Positions 9,330 to 17,617 of a stretch of 45,817 nt of DNA are shown here, one piece after another. The stretch is from contig JANQMV010000011.1 in assembly GCA_028279865.1 (NCBI GenBank), positions 1-45,817 on the forward strand, in the 5' to 3' direction. This DNA is from Candidatus Altimarinota bacterium. GTDB lineage: Bacteria > Patescibacteriota > Gracilibacteria > JANQMV01. Each line of letters starts with the position of its first letter. Within the stretch, counting starts at the first letter, position 1. Below the pieces are notes generated by a model. It searched no databases. It was not told the origin of the DNA and worked only from the letters and a program-made list of their open reading frames with translations. The position numbers were made by a program, and so were the translations under genes.

Positions 9330-9349
9330 AACTCCGATTAAGACTTAAT

Positions 9350-10432
9350 ATGCAATCACAAAAACTATATCTCATCCTTGAGGATGGAAACATTTTTCCT
9401 GGAGAAAGTTTTGGACACCATGCTGAAACTGACGGAGAAGTGGTTTTTAATACAGGTATGACAGGTTACGAAAATACCCTAACAGACCCCTCTTACCGTG
9501 GACAAATCCTAACAATGACCTATCCTTTAATTGGTAACTATGGAATTCCCTCTCAAGAAAAAGATGAATTCAATCTACCTAAATTTTTTGAAAGTGAAAA
9601 AATTCAAGTTAAAGGTTTGGTTGTAGCAAATTATTCTCCAAATTCGCATCATTGGAAGAAATCCCAAACACTGTCAGAATGGTTAAAAGAGAATAAAATA
9701 CCGGCAATTACGGGAATAGATACCAGGAGGTTGACGCAAGTTTTAAGAGAAAAAGGAACAATGTTAGGTAGAATTTCTGTTAATGCAGAAGTAAATAGTT
9801 CTGAAAAAATACAAGATCCTAATTTAGAAAACCTTGTTGCAGAAGTCAGTTGTCAGAAAAAACAAGAATTTATTTTGTCTGATGCAAATAAAACCATTGC
9901 TTTAATTGACTGTGGAGTAAAAGTAAATACTTTACGTCATTTTAGATCCAGAAAAATTAATGTAATTAGAGTGCCTTGGGACTATAATCTGAGCGATTTA
10001 AAGATTGACGGATTAATGATTTCAAATGGTCCGGGAGATCCTAAGCTTGTTGATAAAACACTGGTTAATATCAACTATGTTTTAAATAAAAATATTCCTA
10101 CTTTTGGCATTTGTATGGGTAATCAATTATTAAGTTTAGCTGTCGGTGCAGATACATATAAATTAAAGTATGGACATAGAGGAGTAAACCAGCCTTGTAT
10201 AAATTTAGAAACAGGCAAATGTTATATTACTAGTCAAAATCATGGATTTGCTGTTAACGCAGAAACTTTGCCTCAAGATTGGAAAGTTTCTTGGGTAAAT
10301 GCTAACGACCAAACAGTTGAAGGGGTCAAACATGCTTCTAAGCCATTTTCTTCGGTACAATTTCATCCAGAAGCTTGTCCCGGACCGGAAGATACTGAAT
10401 TTTTATTTGATGAATTTGTAGAAAAACTATAA
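9350..10432 (+). CDS. carA: Carbamoyl-phosphate synthase small (glutaminase) subunit
   Basis: A 360-residue subunit that hydrolyses glutamine and passes ammonia to CarB to make carbamoyl phosphate for pyrimidines and arginine. The N-terminal domain shows VVFNTGMTGYENTLTDPSY and GIDTRRLTQVLREKGTM. The C-terminal class I glutamine amidotransferase has the nucleophile in GICMGNQLLSLA (Cys about 255) and the His/Glu pair in QFHPEACPGPEDT (about 338). It has its own promoter and stands alone: its partner carB lies 3.8 kb away on the opposite strand. Full length with ATG start. Confidence 0.95.
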   Translation: MQSQKLYLILEDGNIFPGESFGHHAETDGEVVFNTGMTGYENTLTDPSYRGQILTMTYPLIGNYGIPSQEKDEFNLPKFFESEKIQVKGLVVANYSPNSHHWKKSQTLSEWLKENKIPAITGIDTRRLTQVLREKGTMLGRISVNAEVNSSEKIQDPNLENLVAEVSCQKKQEFILSDANKTIALIDCGVKVNTLRHFRSRKINVIRVPWDYNLSDLKIDGLMISNGPGDPKLVDKTLVNINYVLNKNIPTFGICMGNQLLSLAVGADTYKLKYGHRGVNQPCINLETGKCYITSQNHGFAVNAETLPQDWKVSWVNANDQTVEGVKHASKPFSSVQFHPEACPGPEDTEFLFDEFVEKL

Positions 10433-10515
10433 TTCTACTTAAATAAAATTAGCCCAAAACAGAAGGCACAAAAACTCTTTAACCTTTTGATCCACAAAAG
10501 TTCATTTATAATATT

Positions 10516-10782
10516 TTATTTTTGCCAGCGTTCTAATTTTGGAATGCCTCTTGTGAAAATCCAAGCGATAATGCCGTTCATACCATCTTCTTTCATTTTT
10601 TGAATACAAAAAACCTGCATTTTTTTTGCGGTATCAATTTCTGGATTTAAAAATTTACCCTTTTCATAACAAAAAGAGCAATATTTGTTACTTTTTGTTC
10701 CATCTTTTTGGGAACCACCTTGTTCAGGATCATACTTAAAAGGCATTCCACAACTTTGGCAGTTTTTATATTTATTTTGCAT
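10516..10782 (-). CDS. Small zinc-ribbon protein (putative zinc-ribbon PF12674 type)
   Basis: An 88-residue protein with an N-terminal CQSCGMPF and a downstream YCSFCYEKGKF, the two CxxC halves of a zinc ribbon found in small bacterial proteins that report free-standing or as extensions. The rest (TAKKMQVFCIQKMKEDG and a C-terminal IPKLERW) matches the usual tail of this family. Its function is unknown. It begins with ATG just downstream of the tRNA-Ser gene on the same strand and lies convergent with carA. Confidence 0.75.
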   Translation of the reverse strand: MQNKYKNCQSCGMPFKYDPEQGGSQKDGTKSNKYCSFCYEKGKFLNPEIDTAKKMQVFCIQKMKEDGMNGIIAWIFTRGIPKLERWQK

Positions 10783-10824
10783 AGATCTATTATTAATTTA
10801 TATAAACATTCTTTTTAATTTTTT

Positions 10825-10916
10825 TGGCGGAGAGAGGGGGATTCGAACCCCCGGTCCCGATTTATCGGGACACACGCTTTCCAAGCGTGCTCCTTCAGCC
10901 ACTCGGACATCTCTCC
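10825..10916 (-). tRNA. tRNA-Ser (anticodon GGA)
   Basis: On the minus strand the 92-nt gene begins GGAGAGATGTCCGAGTGG and ends TCTCTCCGCCA. The acceptor stem GGAGAGA pairs with TCTCTCC, the T arm contains GGTTCGAATCC, and CCA is encoded. The anticodon loop CTTGGAAA gives GGA, reading UCC/UCU. A long variable arm (GTCCCGATAAATCGGGAC) confirms a class II serine tRNA. Confidence 0.95.
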
Positions 10917-11011
10917 TTTTTAGTCTAAATAATTGCAGAATACAAGATACAATTTATATATGAAAATTAGCAAGACAAAACACAATATTGCCTTATTATT
11001 GGAGATTTATT

Positions 11012-11926
11012 CTATTGAACAAACTCCACTTCTCTCTCTAATTTAACCTGAAATTTCTCTTCTACCAAATGGGCTAACCTCTCACTTAATTTCATCAAAT
11101 CCGTAAAAGTTCCTTTACCCGTATTTAGCAAAAAGTTAGCATGCTTGTCCGAAACCATAATTCCGCCTTCCTGCATTCCTTTTGCTCCGACTTGATCGAG
11201 TAAATATCCTGCCGACATGTTCAGCGAAGGGTTTTTGAAAAAACTACCGGCTGACTTTCCAACAGGCTGTTTTTCCCTACGCCAAAACGCTATATCTTCC
11301 CTCACTTTTTTAATTTCTTCACCCGAACGCTCTTTTAATTTTAATGTTGTAGAAAGAACAATCGCTCGATTGCTATGCAAAAGACTATTGCGATAACCAA
11401 ATTTAAAATAACCTGGATCAACAATTTTAGGCTTAGGTATAGTTAAATTACTTGGATCAAGTAAGCGCATCGTATCTAACTCAACCTCTCGAGGTACCTC
11501 AAAAACTAAAGCAGACTCAACAAATTTACTAATTTCCGTACCGTGTGCTCCGGCATTATTATAAATCGCACCACCAACACTCCCCGGAATTCCAAACAGT
11601 CTCTCCATACCTCCTAAATTAATTTTCTCTGCTTCCAAAATCAATGCGCTCAAAGATAAAGCTGTTTCAACCACAGCGATGTTTTGCTGAAAAGTAAAAC
11701 GCTTGGCAGTATAGCGGATGACCAAACCGTCATATCCTTCATCCGGAAAAACCACATTGCTTCCCATGCCAAGTACAAAAATCTTTTGCCTATTTGTAAT
11801 GCCCCAGCTATAAAGTTCCAAAAAGTGTTCAATACTATTAGCCTCTGCAAAATAACGCGCCACTCCGCCTATACCGAAGGTGGTATAGAGTTTTAAGGGA
11901 ATGTGTTCTTGAATTAGCGGATGCAA
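11012..11926 (-). CDS. murB: UDP-N-acetylenolpyruvoylglucosamine reductase
   Basis: A 304-residue flavoprotein that reduces UDP-GlcNAc-enolpyruvate with NADPH to UDP-MurNAc, the second committed step of peptidoglycan synthesis. TTFGIGGVARYF near the N-terminus, VLGMGSNVVF, and GMERLFGIPGSVGGAIYNNA (about 105-125) form the FAD-binding part. The C-terminal domain has the catalytic serine in KSAGSFFKNP (about 228) and a glutamate in LEREVEFV at the end. The start is TTG. It lies alone on the minus strand, upstream of tRNA-Ser and 290 bp after gltX. Confidence 0.95.
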   Translation of the reverse strand: MHPLIQEHIPLKLYTTFGIGGVARYFAEANSIEHFLELYSWGITNRQKIFVLGMGSNVVFPDEGYDGLVIRYTAKRFTFQQNIAVVETALSLSALILEAEKINLGGMERLFGIPGSVGGAIYNNAGAHGTEISKFVESALVFEVPREVELDTMRLLDPSNLTIPKPKIVDPGYFKFGYRNSLLHSNRAIVLSTTLKLKERSGEEIKKVREDIAFWRREKQPVGKSAGSFFKNPSLNMSAGYLLDQVGAKGMQEGGIMVSDKHANFLLNTGKGTFTDLMKLSERLAHLVEEKFQVKLEREVEFVQ

Positions 11927-11972
11927 GGGAAGTTGAAAGTTAAAAGTACAAGGTAGAAAAGAAGAGAATCTT

Positions 11973-12198
11973 CCTTGAGGGAGACACAGAGGGTGTAGCT
12001 TGTTAGTTTTAGAATCTAACCATATGCTTACTTTTGTAAACTTTTTATTTTGTTTTTGCTAAAAAACAGATAAGCTTTCTTTACAATTGGCGCTTGCGCT
12101 CCCCGTTTCTTTCTTGAAGTGGGGTTATTATGGTAAATTAAAAGAAAGCAAGAAGTCTAATGAAGAATAAGCACGCCTACACCCCCCTGCCCTCAAGG
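11973..12198. repeat. Non-coding element with inverted ends (MITE-like), intergenic
   Basis: Within the 290-bp gap between gltX and murB. The left end reads CCTTGAGGG then GGGTGTAG (11973-11998); the right end carries the same words on the other strand (12177-12198, CTACACCC then CCCTCAAGG). Inside, GCTTTCTTT at 12074-12082 and AAAGAAAGC at 12141-12149 form a second inverted pair. No coding frame is seen. It resembles a small non-autonomous mobile element, but no transposase is linked to it here. Confidence 0.4.
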
Positions 12199-12216
12199 GG
12201 GGTTTTCAATTATCAT

Positions 12217-13674
12217 TTATAATTTCTCCAATCCCTTTTTAATTCTCTCCAAGCTCGTCTCTTTACCCAAAACTTCCGCAACTTCAAACACTCCCGGAGA
12301 AAATTGCTCACCGGTTAAAGCAACACGTAATGGCCAAAGCACATGTCCGTTTTTAACCTCAATTTTTTTTACCAATGCGATTAAAACCTCTTCCAGATTC
12401 GCCTGATTCCATTCTGAATGATCAATTGCTTCCAACTCAGGTAAACTGTTTTCAATTGCCATTTTTGCAACTTCCAAATCTACTTTCATTTTTTTGTGCA
12501 AAAATAATTCTGCTTGGTAATCAAGCTCATCAACCAGCATAAAACGTAATAAATCCGGTGCCTCAGAAAGGAGCTTAATTCTCTCATGAACTAAAGGAAC
12601 ATATTTTCTCAACTCTGCTTTGTCTGCTTTCAAACCTACTTTTTCCAAATAAGGCGTAATTTTTTCAATTAATTCATCCACCTCCAAATTACGCAAATAG
12701 TAACCATTGAGCCAATTGAGTTTTTCTAAATCAAACACGGCTCCACCTTTATGCACACGTTCCAATGAAAAGGCTTCAACCAATTCTTCCAAAGAAAAAA
12801 TTTCTTTTTCATCCGAAGTATTCCATCCCAGTAATGCCAAGAAATTAATCAAAGCTTCCGGTAAATAACCTTCGTCTAAATAATCATCAACCGAAACTTT
12901 ATTTTTACGCTTACTTAACTTACTTTTGTCTTGATTGAGAATCAGTGGTAAATGTGCAAATTTGGGAAGATCCCAGCCAAAGGCTTCGTAAACCAAGATT
13001 TGCTTTGGTGTGTTGGGAATATGATCTTCTCCGCGAATCACGTGTGTGATTTCCATCAAATGATCATCTACGGCAACAGTGAAATTATAAAGTGACTGAT
13101 TCAGGTTTTTGGCAATGACAAAATCTGCTAATTCTTTGGTATTGGTTTTATTTTCTCCACGGACCAAATCATTAAAAATAATTTCTCTATTTTCCGGAAC
13201 TTTGAGACGAATCACTGCTTTTTCTCCATTTGCAACTCGCTGCTTGGCTTCCTCTGCATCAAGATTTCGACATTTTCCTGAATAACGTGGTGGTAATTTT
13301 TGTTTTTGTTGTTCTTCACGTTCTTGATCAAGTTCTTCCTTCGTACAAAAACAATAATATGCATCTCCTGATTCCAAAAGTTTTTCCAGTTGTTCACGAT
13401 AAATTTCAGCTCTTTCTGATTGTCTATACGGCGTAAATTCACCCCCCGCATGTACTCCTTCGGTTCCCAAAATTCCTAATTTAGTTAAACCGGAAATAAT
13501 ATTTTCTTCATATTCTTTTTTACTTCTTTCTCTGTCGGTGTCTTCACTACGATAAATCAAAGTACCTCCGTTTTTCTGTGCAAAAAGGTAATTGTAAAGT
13601 GCCGTCCGCACTGTGCCGATGTGAAGTAAGCCTGTTGGAGAAGGGACATTACGAACGCGAATGTTTTTAGACAT
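12217..13674 (-). CDS. gltX: Glutamyl-tRNA synthetase
   Basis: A 485-residue class I aminoacyl-tRNA synthetase that charges glutamate onto tRNA-Glu. The Rossmann fold opens with RNVPSPTGLLHIGT, where HIGT (18-21) is the HIGH signature, then YRSEDTDRERS and VIRGEDHIPNTPKQ. The KMSKS-like loop is SKLSKRKNK (about 254). Length is typical. ATG start with no clear Shine-Dalgarno. Gln/Asn amidotransferase genes are not in the window, so whether it is discriminating cannot be judged. Confidence 0.95.
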   Translation of the reverse strand: MSKNIRVRNVPSPTGLLHIGTVRTALYNYLFAQKNGGTLIYRSEDTDRERSKKEYEENIISGLTKLGILGTEGVHAGGEFTPYRQSERAEIYREQLEKLLESGDAYYCFCTKEELDQEREEQQKQKLPPRYSGKCRNLDAEEAKQRVANGEKAVIRLKVPENREIIFNDLVRGENKTNTKELADFVIAKNLNQSLYNFTVAVDDHLMEITHVIRGEDHIPNTPKQILVYEAFGWDLPKFAHLPLILNQDKSKLSKRKNKVSVDDYLDEGYLPEALINFLALLGWNTSDEKEIFSLEELVEAFSLERVHKGGAVFDLEKLNWLNGYYLRNLEVDELIEKITPYLEKVGLKADKAELRKYVPLVHERIKLLSEAPDLLRFMLVDELDYQAELFLHKKMKVDLEVAKMAIENSLPELEAIDHSEWNQANLEEVLIALVKKIEVKNGHVLWPLRVALTGEQFSPGVFEVAEVLGKETSLERIKKGLEKL

Positions 13675-13704
13675 TGTTGAATTTTATTAGATTATATTGA
13701 AAAT

Positions 13705-13798
13705 TGTCATCTCGACCGAAGTGATTTTATGCTTTTAATACACAAAGAACAACCCTACTTCTTTTTAGCCACAAACCGTAACGTAGTGGAGAGATCTC
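13705..13798 (+). repeat. Dispersed repeat, copy at the 3' side of the GIY-YIG gene
   Basis: Outer TGTCATCTCGACCGAAG and inner GTAGTGGAGAGATCTC, separated by about 60 bp. The inner end lies 1 bp before the stop codon of the nuclease gene. Confidence 0.65.
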
Positions 13799-13799
13799 T

Positions 13800-14096
13800 T
13801 TAAGTAAGTATTTTCTTTGATAAATCATCCCAAGCCGGATTCGTCATTTTAATTAAATCTTCTTTCTTTTTCCTATTCCATTTTTTTAGCTGTTTTTCTC
13901 TTTCAATGGCAGCATTAACATCATTCGTTTCTTCATAATAAACTAACCTGTTGCAACCATATTTTTTCGAAAAGCCTTTATAGAAACCTTGTTTATGTTG
14001 TTGGATTCTTTTGATCAAATCACTTGTGAACCCAATATACAAAGTGCCTGAAGTGCTGGCTACTATGTAAACGTAATAATTGTGAAGTTTTTGCAT
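13800..14096 (-). CDS. GIY-YIG domain nuclease (YhbQ/UPF0213-like)
   Basis: A 98-residue single-domain protein. It contains YYVYIVAS and LYIGFTSDL, the GIY-YIG pair (here VYI and YIG), RIQQHKQG with the conserved arginine and histidine, and YYEETNDVNAAIEREKQLKKW with the conserved glutamate. Relatives are small GIY-YIG proteins of unclear cellular role; UvrC and some homing endonucleases share this catalytic fold. ATG start at 14096. The gene is tightly boxed by inverted repeats on both sides, which suggests that gene and repeats move or are maintained together. Confidence 0.85.
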   Translation of the reverse strand: MQKLHNYYVYIVASTSGTLYIGFTSDLIKRIQQHKQGFYKGFSKKYGCNRLVYYEETNDVNAAIEREKQLKKWNRKKKEDLIKMTNPAWDDLSKKILT

Positions 14097-14109
14097 AATT
14101 TGGCTTAAA

Positions 14110-14175
14110 GGGATTTCTCCACTCTGCCCCGTACAAATTAATTTAAAAGGAAGCGAGGCTCCGGTCGAAATGACA
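14110..14175 (-). repeat. Dispersed repeat, copy at the 5' side of the GIY-YIG gene
   Basis: Minus-strand copy with outer TGTCATTTCGACCGGAG and inner AGTGGAGAAATCCC, inverted relative to the copy at 13705-13798. Its inner end lies 13 bp before the nuclease start. Confidence 0.65.
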
Positions 14176-14237
14176 AAAATACTACGGATACAAAAATCAA
14201 CAAATCCTTAAATTGTTTCATGCAATAAAAATAAAAA

Positions 14238-14269
14238 GCTAAAGGCTAACAGCTAACAGCTAGAGGCTT
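14238..14269. repeat. Short tandem repeat (GCTAACA units)
   Basis: AGCTAAAG followed by two exact GCTAACA units and GCTAGAGGCT, directly after the carB stop codon. Confidence 0.5.
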
Positions 14270-17200
14270 CTATTTAACATAATCCTTCCACGGTTTAATC
14301 TTTAAATCATCCTCACCATATAATTCTAGCGAACGTGCTAACACATCAGCGATTTGAATATTTGTAATCAATGGAATGTTGTAATCAATGGTATAACGAC
14401 GGATTTTGTAACCATCTGTAATTTCGTCATGCGAGCTGTTACGTGGAACATTGATTACTAAATCAATTTTATTTGTTGTTAAATATTCTTCAATATTCGG
14501 TGCTTGCTTATCTGAAATTTTATGTAACTTTTCACACTCTACCCCTTCTTGTTTCAAGAAATCACAAGTTCCCGGAGTAGCAAAAAGATTGAAGCCAAGT
14601 TGTCTAAATTTCTTCGCAGCTTTCACCGCCTTCGCTTTTTCTGTCGTACGCCCCACTGAAAGTAAGATGTTTTTTTCCGGAATACGGAAACCAACTGAAA
14701 TCATTGATTTCAAGAAAGCCTCTTCCATCGTTTCACCAAAACACGCTACTTCTCCTGTTGAAGCCATTTCTACCCCCAGTGTCGGGTCAGCTCCCTTAAG
14801 TCTCGAGAATGAAAATTGTGGAGCTTTGAGTCCAACATAATCAAGATCAAGCGTATTGTAATTTGCTTTTCTGTATTCAAGTGGCTTCACTCTATCAAGC
14901 ATCGCGTCTGTCGCGATTTCAATAAAATTATGTCCCGTTACTTTGGAGACAAATGGGAAACTACGACTCGCACGTAAATTAAGCTCGATTACTTTAATGT
15001 AATTATCTTTCGCCAAAAATTGAATATTAAATGGTCCGGTAATTTTCAATGCTCTAGCAAGCTTTTTCGTAATTATGCGAATTTTTCTAATTGTTTCCAG
15101 GTAAGTTTTTTGCGGAGGAAGTACAATTGTTGCGTCTCCTGAGTGCACTCCGGCATTTTCGATATGTTCTGAAATTGCCCAGATTAGTCTATTACCATCA
15201 TGTGCTACCGCATCCATTTCAATTTCCCTTGCCCCCACTTCAAATTTAGAAACAACTACCGGCGCATCCGAAGAAATATTCGCTGCTTTAAGTAGGTAAG
15301 TTTCTAATTCTTTCTGATTATGCGCTACACTCATCGCTGCTCCGGAAAGTACGTATGAAGGACGGATTAGTACCGGATATCCTACTTTATTCGCAAAATC
15401 TTCAGCTTCTTGCATCGTGGCAAAAGCTTTCCATTCCGGTTGATCAATACCAAGTTCATCCAGTAAGGCACTAAATCTATCTCTGCTTTCCGCATTATCA
15501 ATGCTGTCAGTTGAAGTACCCATCACATTCACACCATTTGCATCCAAGCGTGTCGCCAGGTTATTTGGAATTTGTCCCCCCATCGAAAGTACAAGTCCTC
15601 CGGGATTTTCCAAATCATGTACATCTAAAACTCTTTCAAGCGAAAGTTCGTCGAAATAAAGTTTATCGCACTCGTCATAATCCGTAGAAACTGTTTCTGG
15701 GTTATAGTTAATCATGACTGTCTCGTGTCCATCCTTTGCTAGTGTTTTCACTGTATTTACACAACACCAGTCAAACTCAACCGAACTACCGATACAGTAT
15801 GTTCCCGAACCAAGCACAATTGTTTTTGGTTTGCCGTCTGTTGAACCAAATTCTACGTCATGTTCATCTCCATGATAAGTGAGATAAAGGTAGTTAGTTT
15901 GGGCAGGGAATTCCGCTGCCAAAGTATCAATTTGTTTTACAAAAGGCGTAATCCCTAATTCTTTTCTCAAGGTTCTCACTTCAATTTCTTTCATCTCAGA
16001 TTTTTTCAAATAGTTTGAGATCTGAGAATCGGAAAATCCAAGTTTTTTCGCTTCTGCAAAAATGCCTCTTACGTATTCTTTGTCTTCCAGCTTAGCCGGT
16101 TCGCGCAGCGTTTTAATTTCTTCTTTATAATCTACAATGTTTTTTAATTTTCCTAGGAACCAAGGATCAATGCCGGTAATTTTATGAATTTGTTCAATGG
16201 TGTAGCCTTCGCCCAAAGCACGCGCCACGGCAAAAATTCTTTTTGGAGAGGGGTTTGCCATTTCATGCTCAAGATCTTCAAAAGTGAAGCTACGTGTCGA
16301 CAGACCTGATGCACCGATTTGAAGCATCCGCAGTCCTTTTTGAATCACTTCTTCAAAGCTGCGTCCGATTCCCATAATTTCTCCGACCGATTTCATTTCC
16401 GAACTAATTTCATGGCTTACTTTACGAAACTTATCCAAGTCCCAACGAGGAATTTTTACAACCAGATAATCCAGTGCCGGTTCGAAGTCGGCTGTGGTGA
16501 TTTGGGTTACACTGTTTTTGAGGTCAGGTAGGAAGTGCCCTAGGGCTAGTTTGGCTGCGACGTAAGCTAGTGGGTATCCGGTTGCTTTGGATGCTAGGGC
16601 TGATGAGCGGGAAAGACGCGCATTTACTTCGATGACGCGGTAATCTTCGCTGTTTGGATCAAGGGCATATTGGATATTACATTCTCCGACGATGCCGAGA
16701 TGTTGAATTGTTTTTCTGGCGAGAGAGCGAAGTAATTGGTATTCGCTGTCGTTGAGAGTTTGGCTGGGTGCGACTACGATTGATTCTCCGGTATGGATTC
16801 CAAGCGGATCGAAGTTTTCCATGTTACACACGGTAATCACGTTTCCGTTGGCGTCCCTAACCACTTCGTATTCCAGCTCTTTCCAGCCTTTGAGGCTTTC
16901 TTCTACGAGAATTTGATCTGAATTTGCAAAGGCTTTTTTGGCTAAATCTTCGAGCTCTTCCTTGTTGTCGGCAAAGCCTGATCCTTTTCCTCCGAGGGCG
17001 AAGGCAGCGCGGATAATCAGCGGAAATCCGATTTTTTCTCCTGCCTCCATGGCTTCTTCAAAGCTTTCACAAGCGAAGCTTTTTGGGTATTTTACGTTGA
17101 TTTCGTCGAGTGCTGCGTTGAATTTTTGGCGATCTTCGGTCATTTGGATTACTTCGACCGGTGTTCCGAGTACTCGGATGTTATATTTGTCTAGGATTCC

Positions 17201-17515
17201 CCTTTCTTTGAGCTGTGTTCCTGTGTTGAGTGCGGTTTGTCCTCCCCAGGCGAGCATGATGCTGTCGGGTTTTTCTTTTTGGATGACTTTTTCGACAAAT
17301 TCGCAGGTTACGGGTAAAAAATAAACTTCGTCAGCGAGGCTTTCAGAAGTTTGATTGGTTGCGATGTTTGGATTGATCAGAACAGTTTTGATCCCCTCTT
17401 CTTTGAGGGCTTTGATTGCTTGGCTTCCGGAGTAGTCAAATTCTCCGGCTTCTCCAATTTTAAGTGCTCCTGATCCGAGGATTAGCACTTTTTGCGGCTT
17501 TTGAGAGGAGGTCAT
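14270..17515 (-). CDS. carB: Carbamoyl-phosphate synthase large subunit
   Basis: A 1081-residue protein with two homologous ATP-grasp halves that phosphorylate bicarbonate and carbamate, using ammonia from CarA. The N-terminus has VLILGSGALKIGEAGEFDYS; the second half restarts with TIVLGSGTYCIGSSVEFDWC. Both halves carry the expected ATP-grasp motifs (ALGGKGSGFA; NARLSRSSALASKATGYP; LNLRASRSFPFVSKVTG). The C-terminal methylglyoxal-synthase-like domain, the allosteric site in known enzymes, is present (LFATPGTCDFL, LVINVPRNS, RRYTIDYNIPLITN). Full length, ATG start. Unusually it is not in an operon with carA. Confidence 0.97.
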   Translation of the reverse strand: MTSSQKPQKVLILGSGALKIGEAGEFDYSGSQAIKALKEEGIKTVLINPNIATNQTSESLADEVYFLPVTCEFVEKVIQKEKPDSIMLAWGGQTALNTGTQLKERGILDKYNIRVLGTPVEVIQMTEDRQKFNAALDEINVKYPKSFACESFEEAMEAGEKIGFPLIIRAAFALGGKGSGFADNKEELEDLAKKAFANSDQILVEESLKGWKELEYEVVRDANGNVITVCNMENFDPLGIHTGESIVVAPSQTLNDSEYQLLRSLARKTIQHLGIVGECNIQYALDPNSEDYRVIEVNARLSRSSALASKATGYPLAYVAAKLALGHFLPDLKNSVTQITTADFEPALDYLVVKIPRWDLDKFRKVSHEISSEMKSVGEIMGIGRSFEEVIQKGLRMLQIGASGLSTRSFTFEDLEHEMANPSPKRIFAVARALGEGYTIEQIHKITGIDPWFLGKLKNIVDYKEEIKTLREPAKLEDKEYVRGIFAEAKKLGFSDSQISNYLKKSEMKEIEVRTLRKELGITPFVKQIDTLAAEFPAQTNYLYLTYHGDEHDVEFGSTDGKPKTIVLGSGTYCIGSSVEFDWCCVNTVKTLAKDGHETVMINYNPETVSTDYDECDKLYFDELSLERVLDVHDLENPGGLVLSMGGQIPNNLATRLDANGVNVMGTSTDSIDNAESRDRFSALLDELGIDQPEWKAFATMQEAEDFANKVGYPVLIRPSYVLSGAAMSVAHNQKELETYLLKAANISSDAPVVVSKFEVGAREIEMDAVAHDGNRLIWAISEHIENAGVHSGDATIVLPPQKTYLETIRKIRIITKKLARALKITGPFNIQFLAKDNYIKVIELNLRASRSFPFVSKVTGHNFIEIATDAMLDRVKPLEYRKANYNTLDLDYVGLKAPQFSFSRLKGADPTLGVEMASTGEVACFGETMEEAFLKSMISVGFRIPEKNILLSVGRTTEKAKAVKAAKKFRQLGFNLFATPGTCDFLKQEGVECEKLHKISDKQAPNIEEYLTTNKIDLVINVPRNSSHDEITDGYKIRRYTIDYNIPLITNIQIADVLARSLELYGEDDLKIKPWKDYVK

Positions 17516-17617
17516 TTAGATTAGGTTAAATCTTATTCCGCTGTATTGTAGTAAATTTTGTGTATTTGGGGAAGGAGATTTTTTTGGAGTGGGGTTGGTG
17601 GTTTTGTGGTTATGTTT

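Larger units (their letters stand above)
13705..14175. mobile_element. GIY-YIG gene bounded by inverted dispersed repeats, candidate mobile unit
   Basis: A 471-bp unit whose ends are inverted: TGTCATCTCGACCGAAG at 13705-13721 and, on the minus strand, TGTCATTTCGACCGGAG at 14159-14175 (15 of 17 match). The inner ends also match inversely (AGTGGAGAGATCTC versus AGTGGAGAAATCCC). The enclosed nuclease gene almost fills the space. Related doublets without a gene occur elsewhere in this window. The layout resembles that of REP/RAYT units; mobility is inferred. Confidence 0.5.

Noticed and set aside
10685-10963. Plus-strand frame over the tRNA-Ser
   Set aside because: It runs through the tRNA gene; the peptide GERGIRTPGPDLSGH is the known translation of a tRNA T-arm/anticodon region.
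12182-12206. CCCCCC/GGGGGG hairpin with TTTT on the plus strand, as terminator
   Set aside because: No plus-strand gene lies upstream; it is better explained as part of the repeat element.
14451-14840. Plus-strand frame inside carB
   Set aside because: Antisense to a well-supported gene; no domain recognised.
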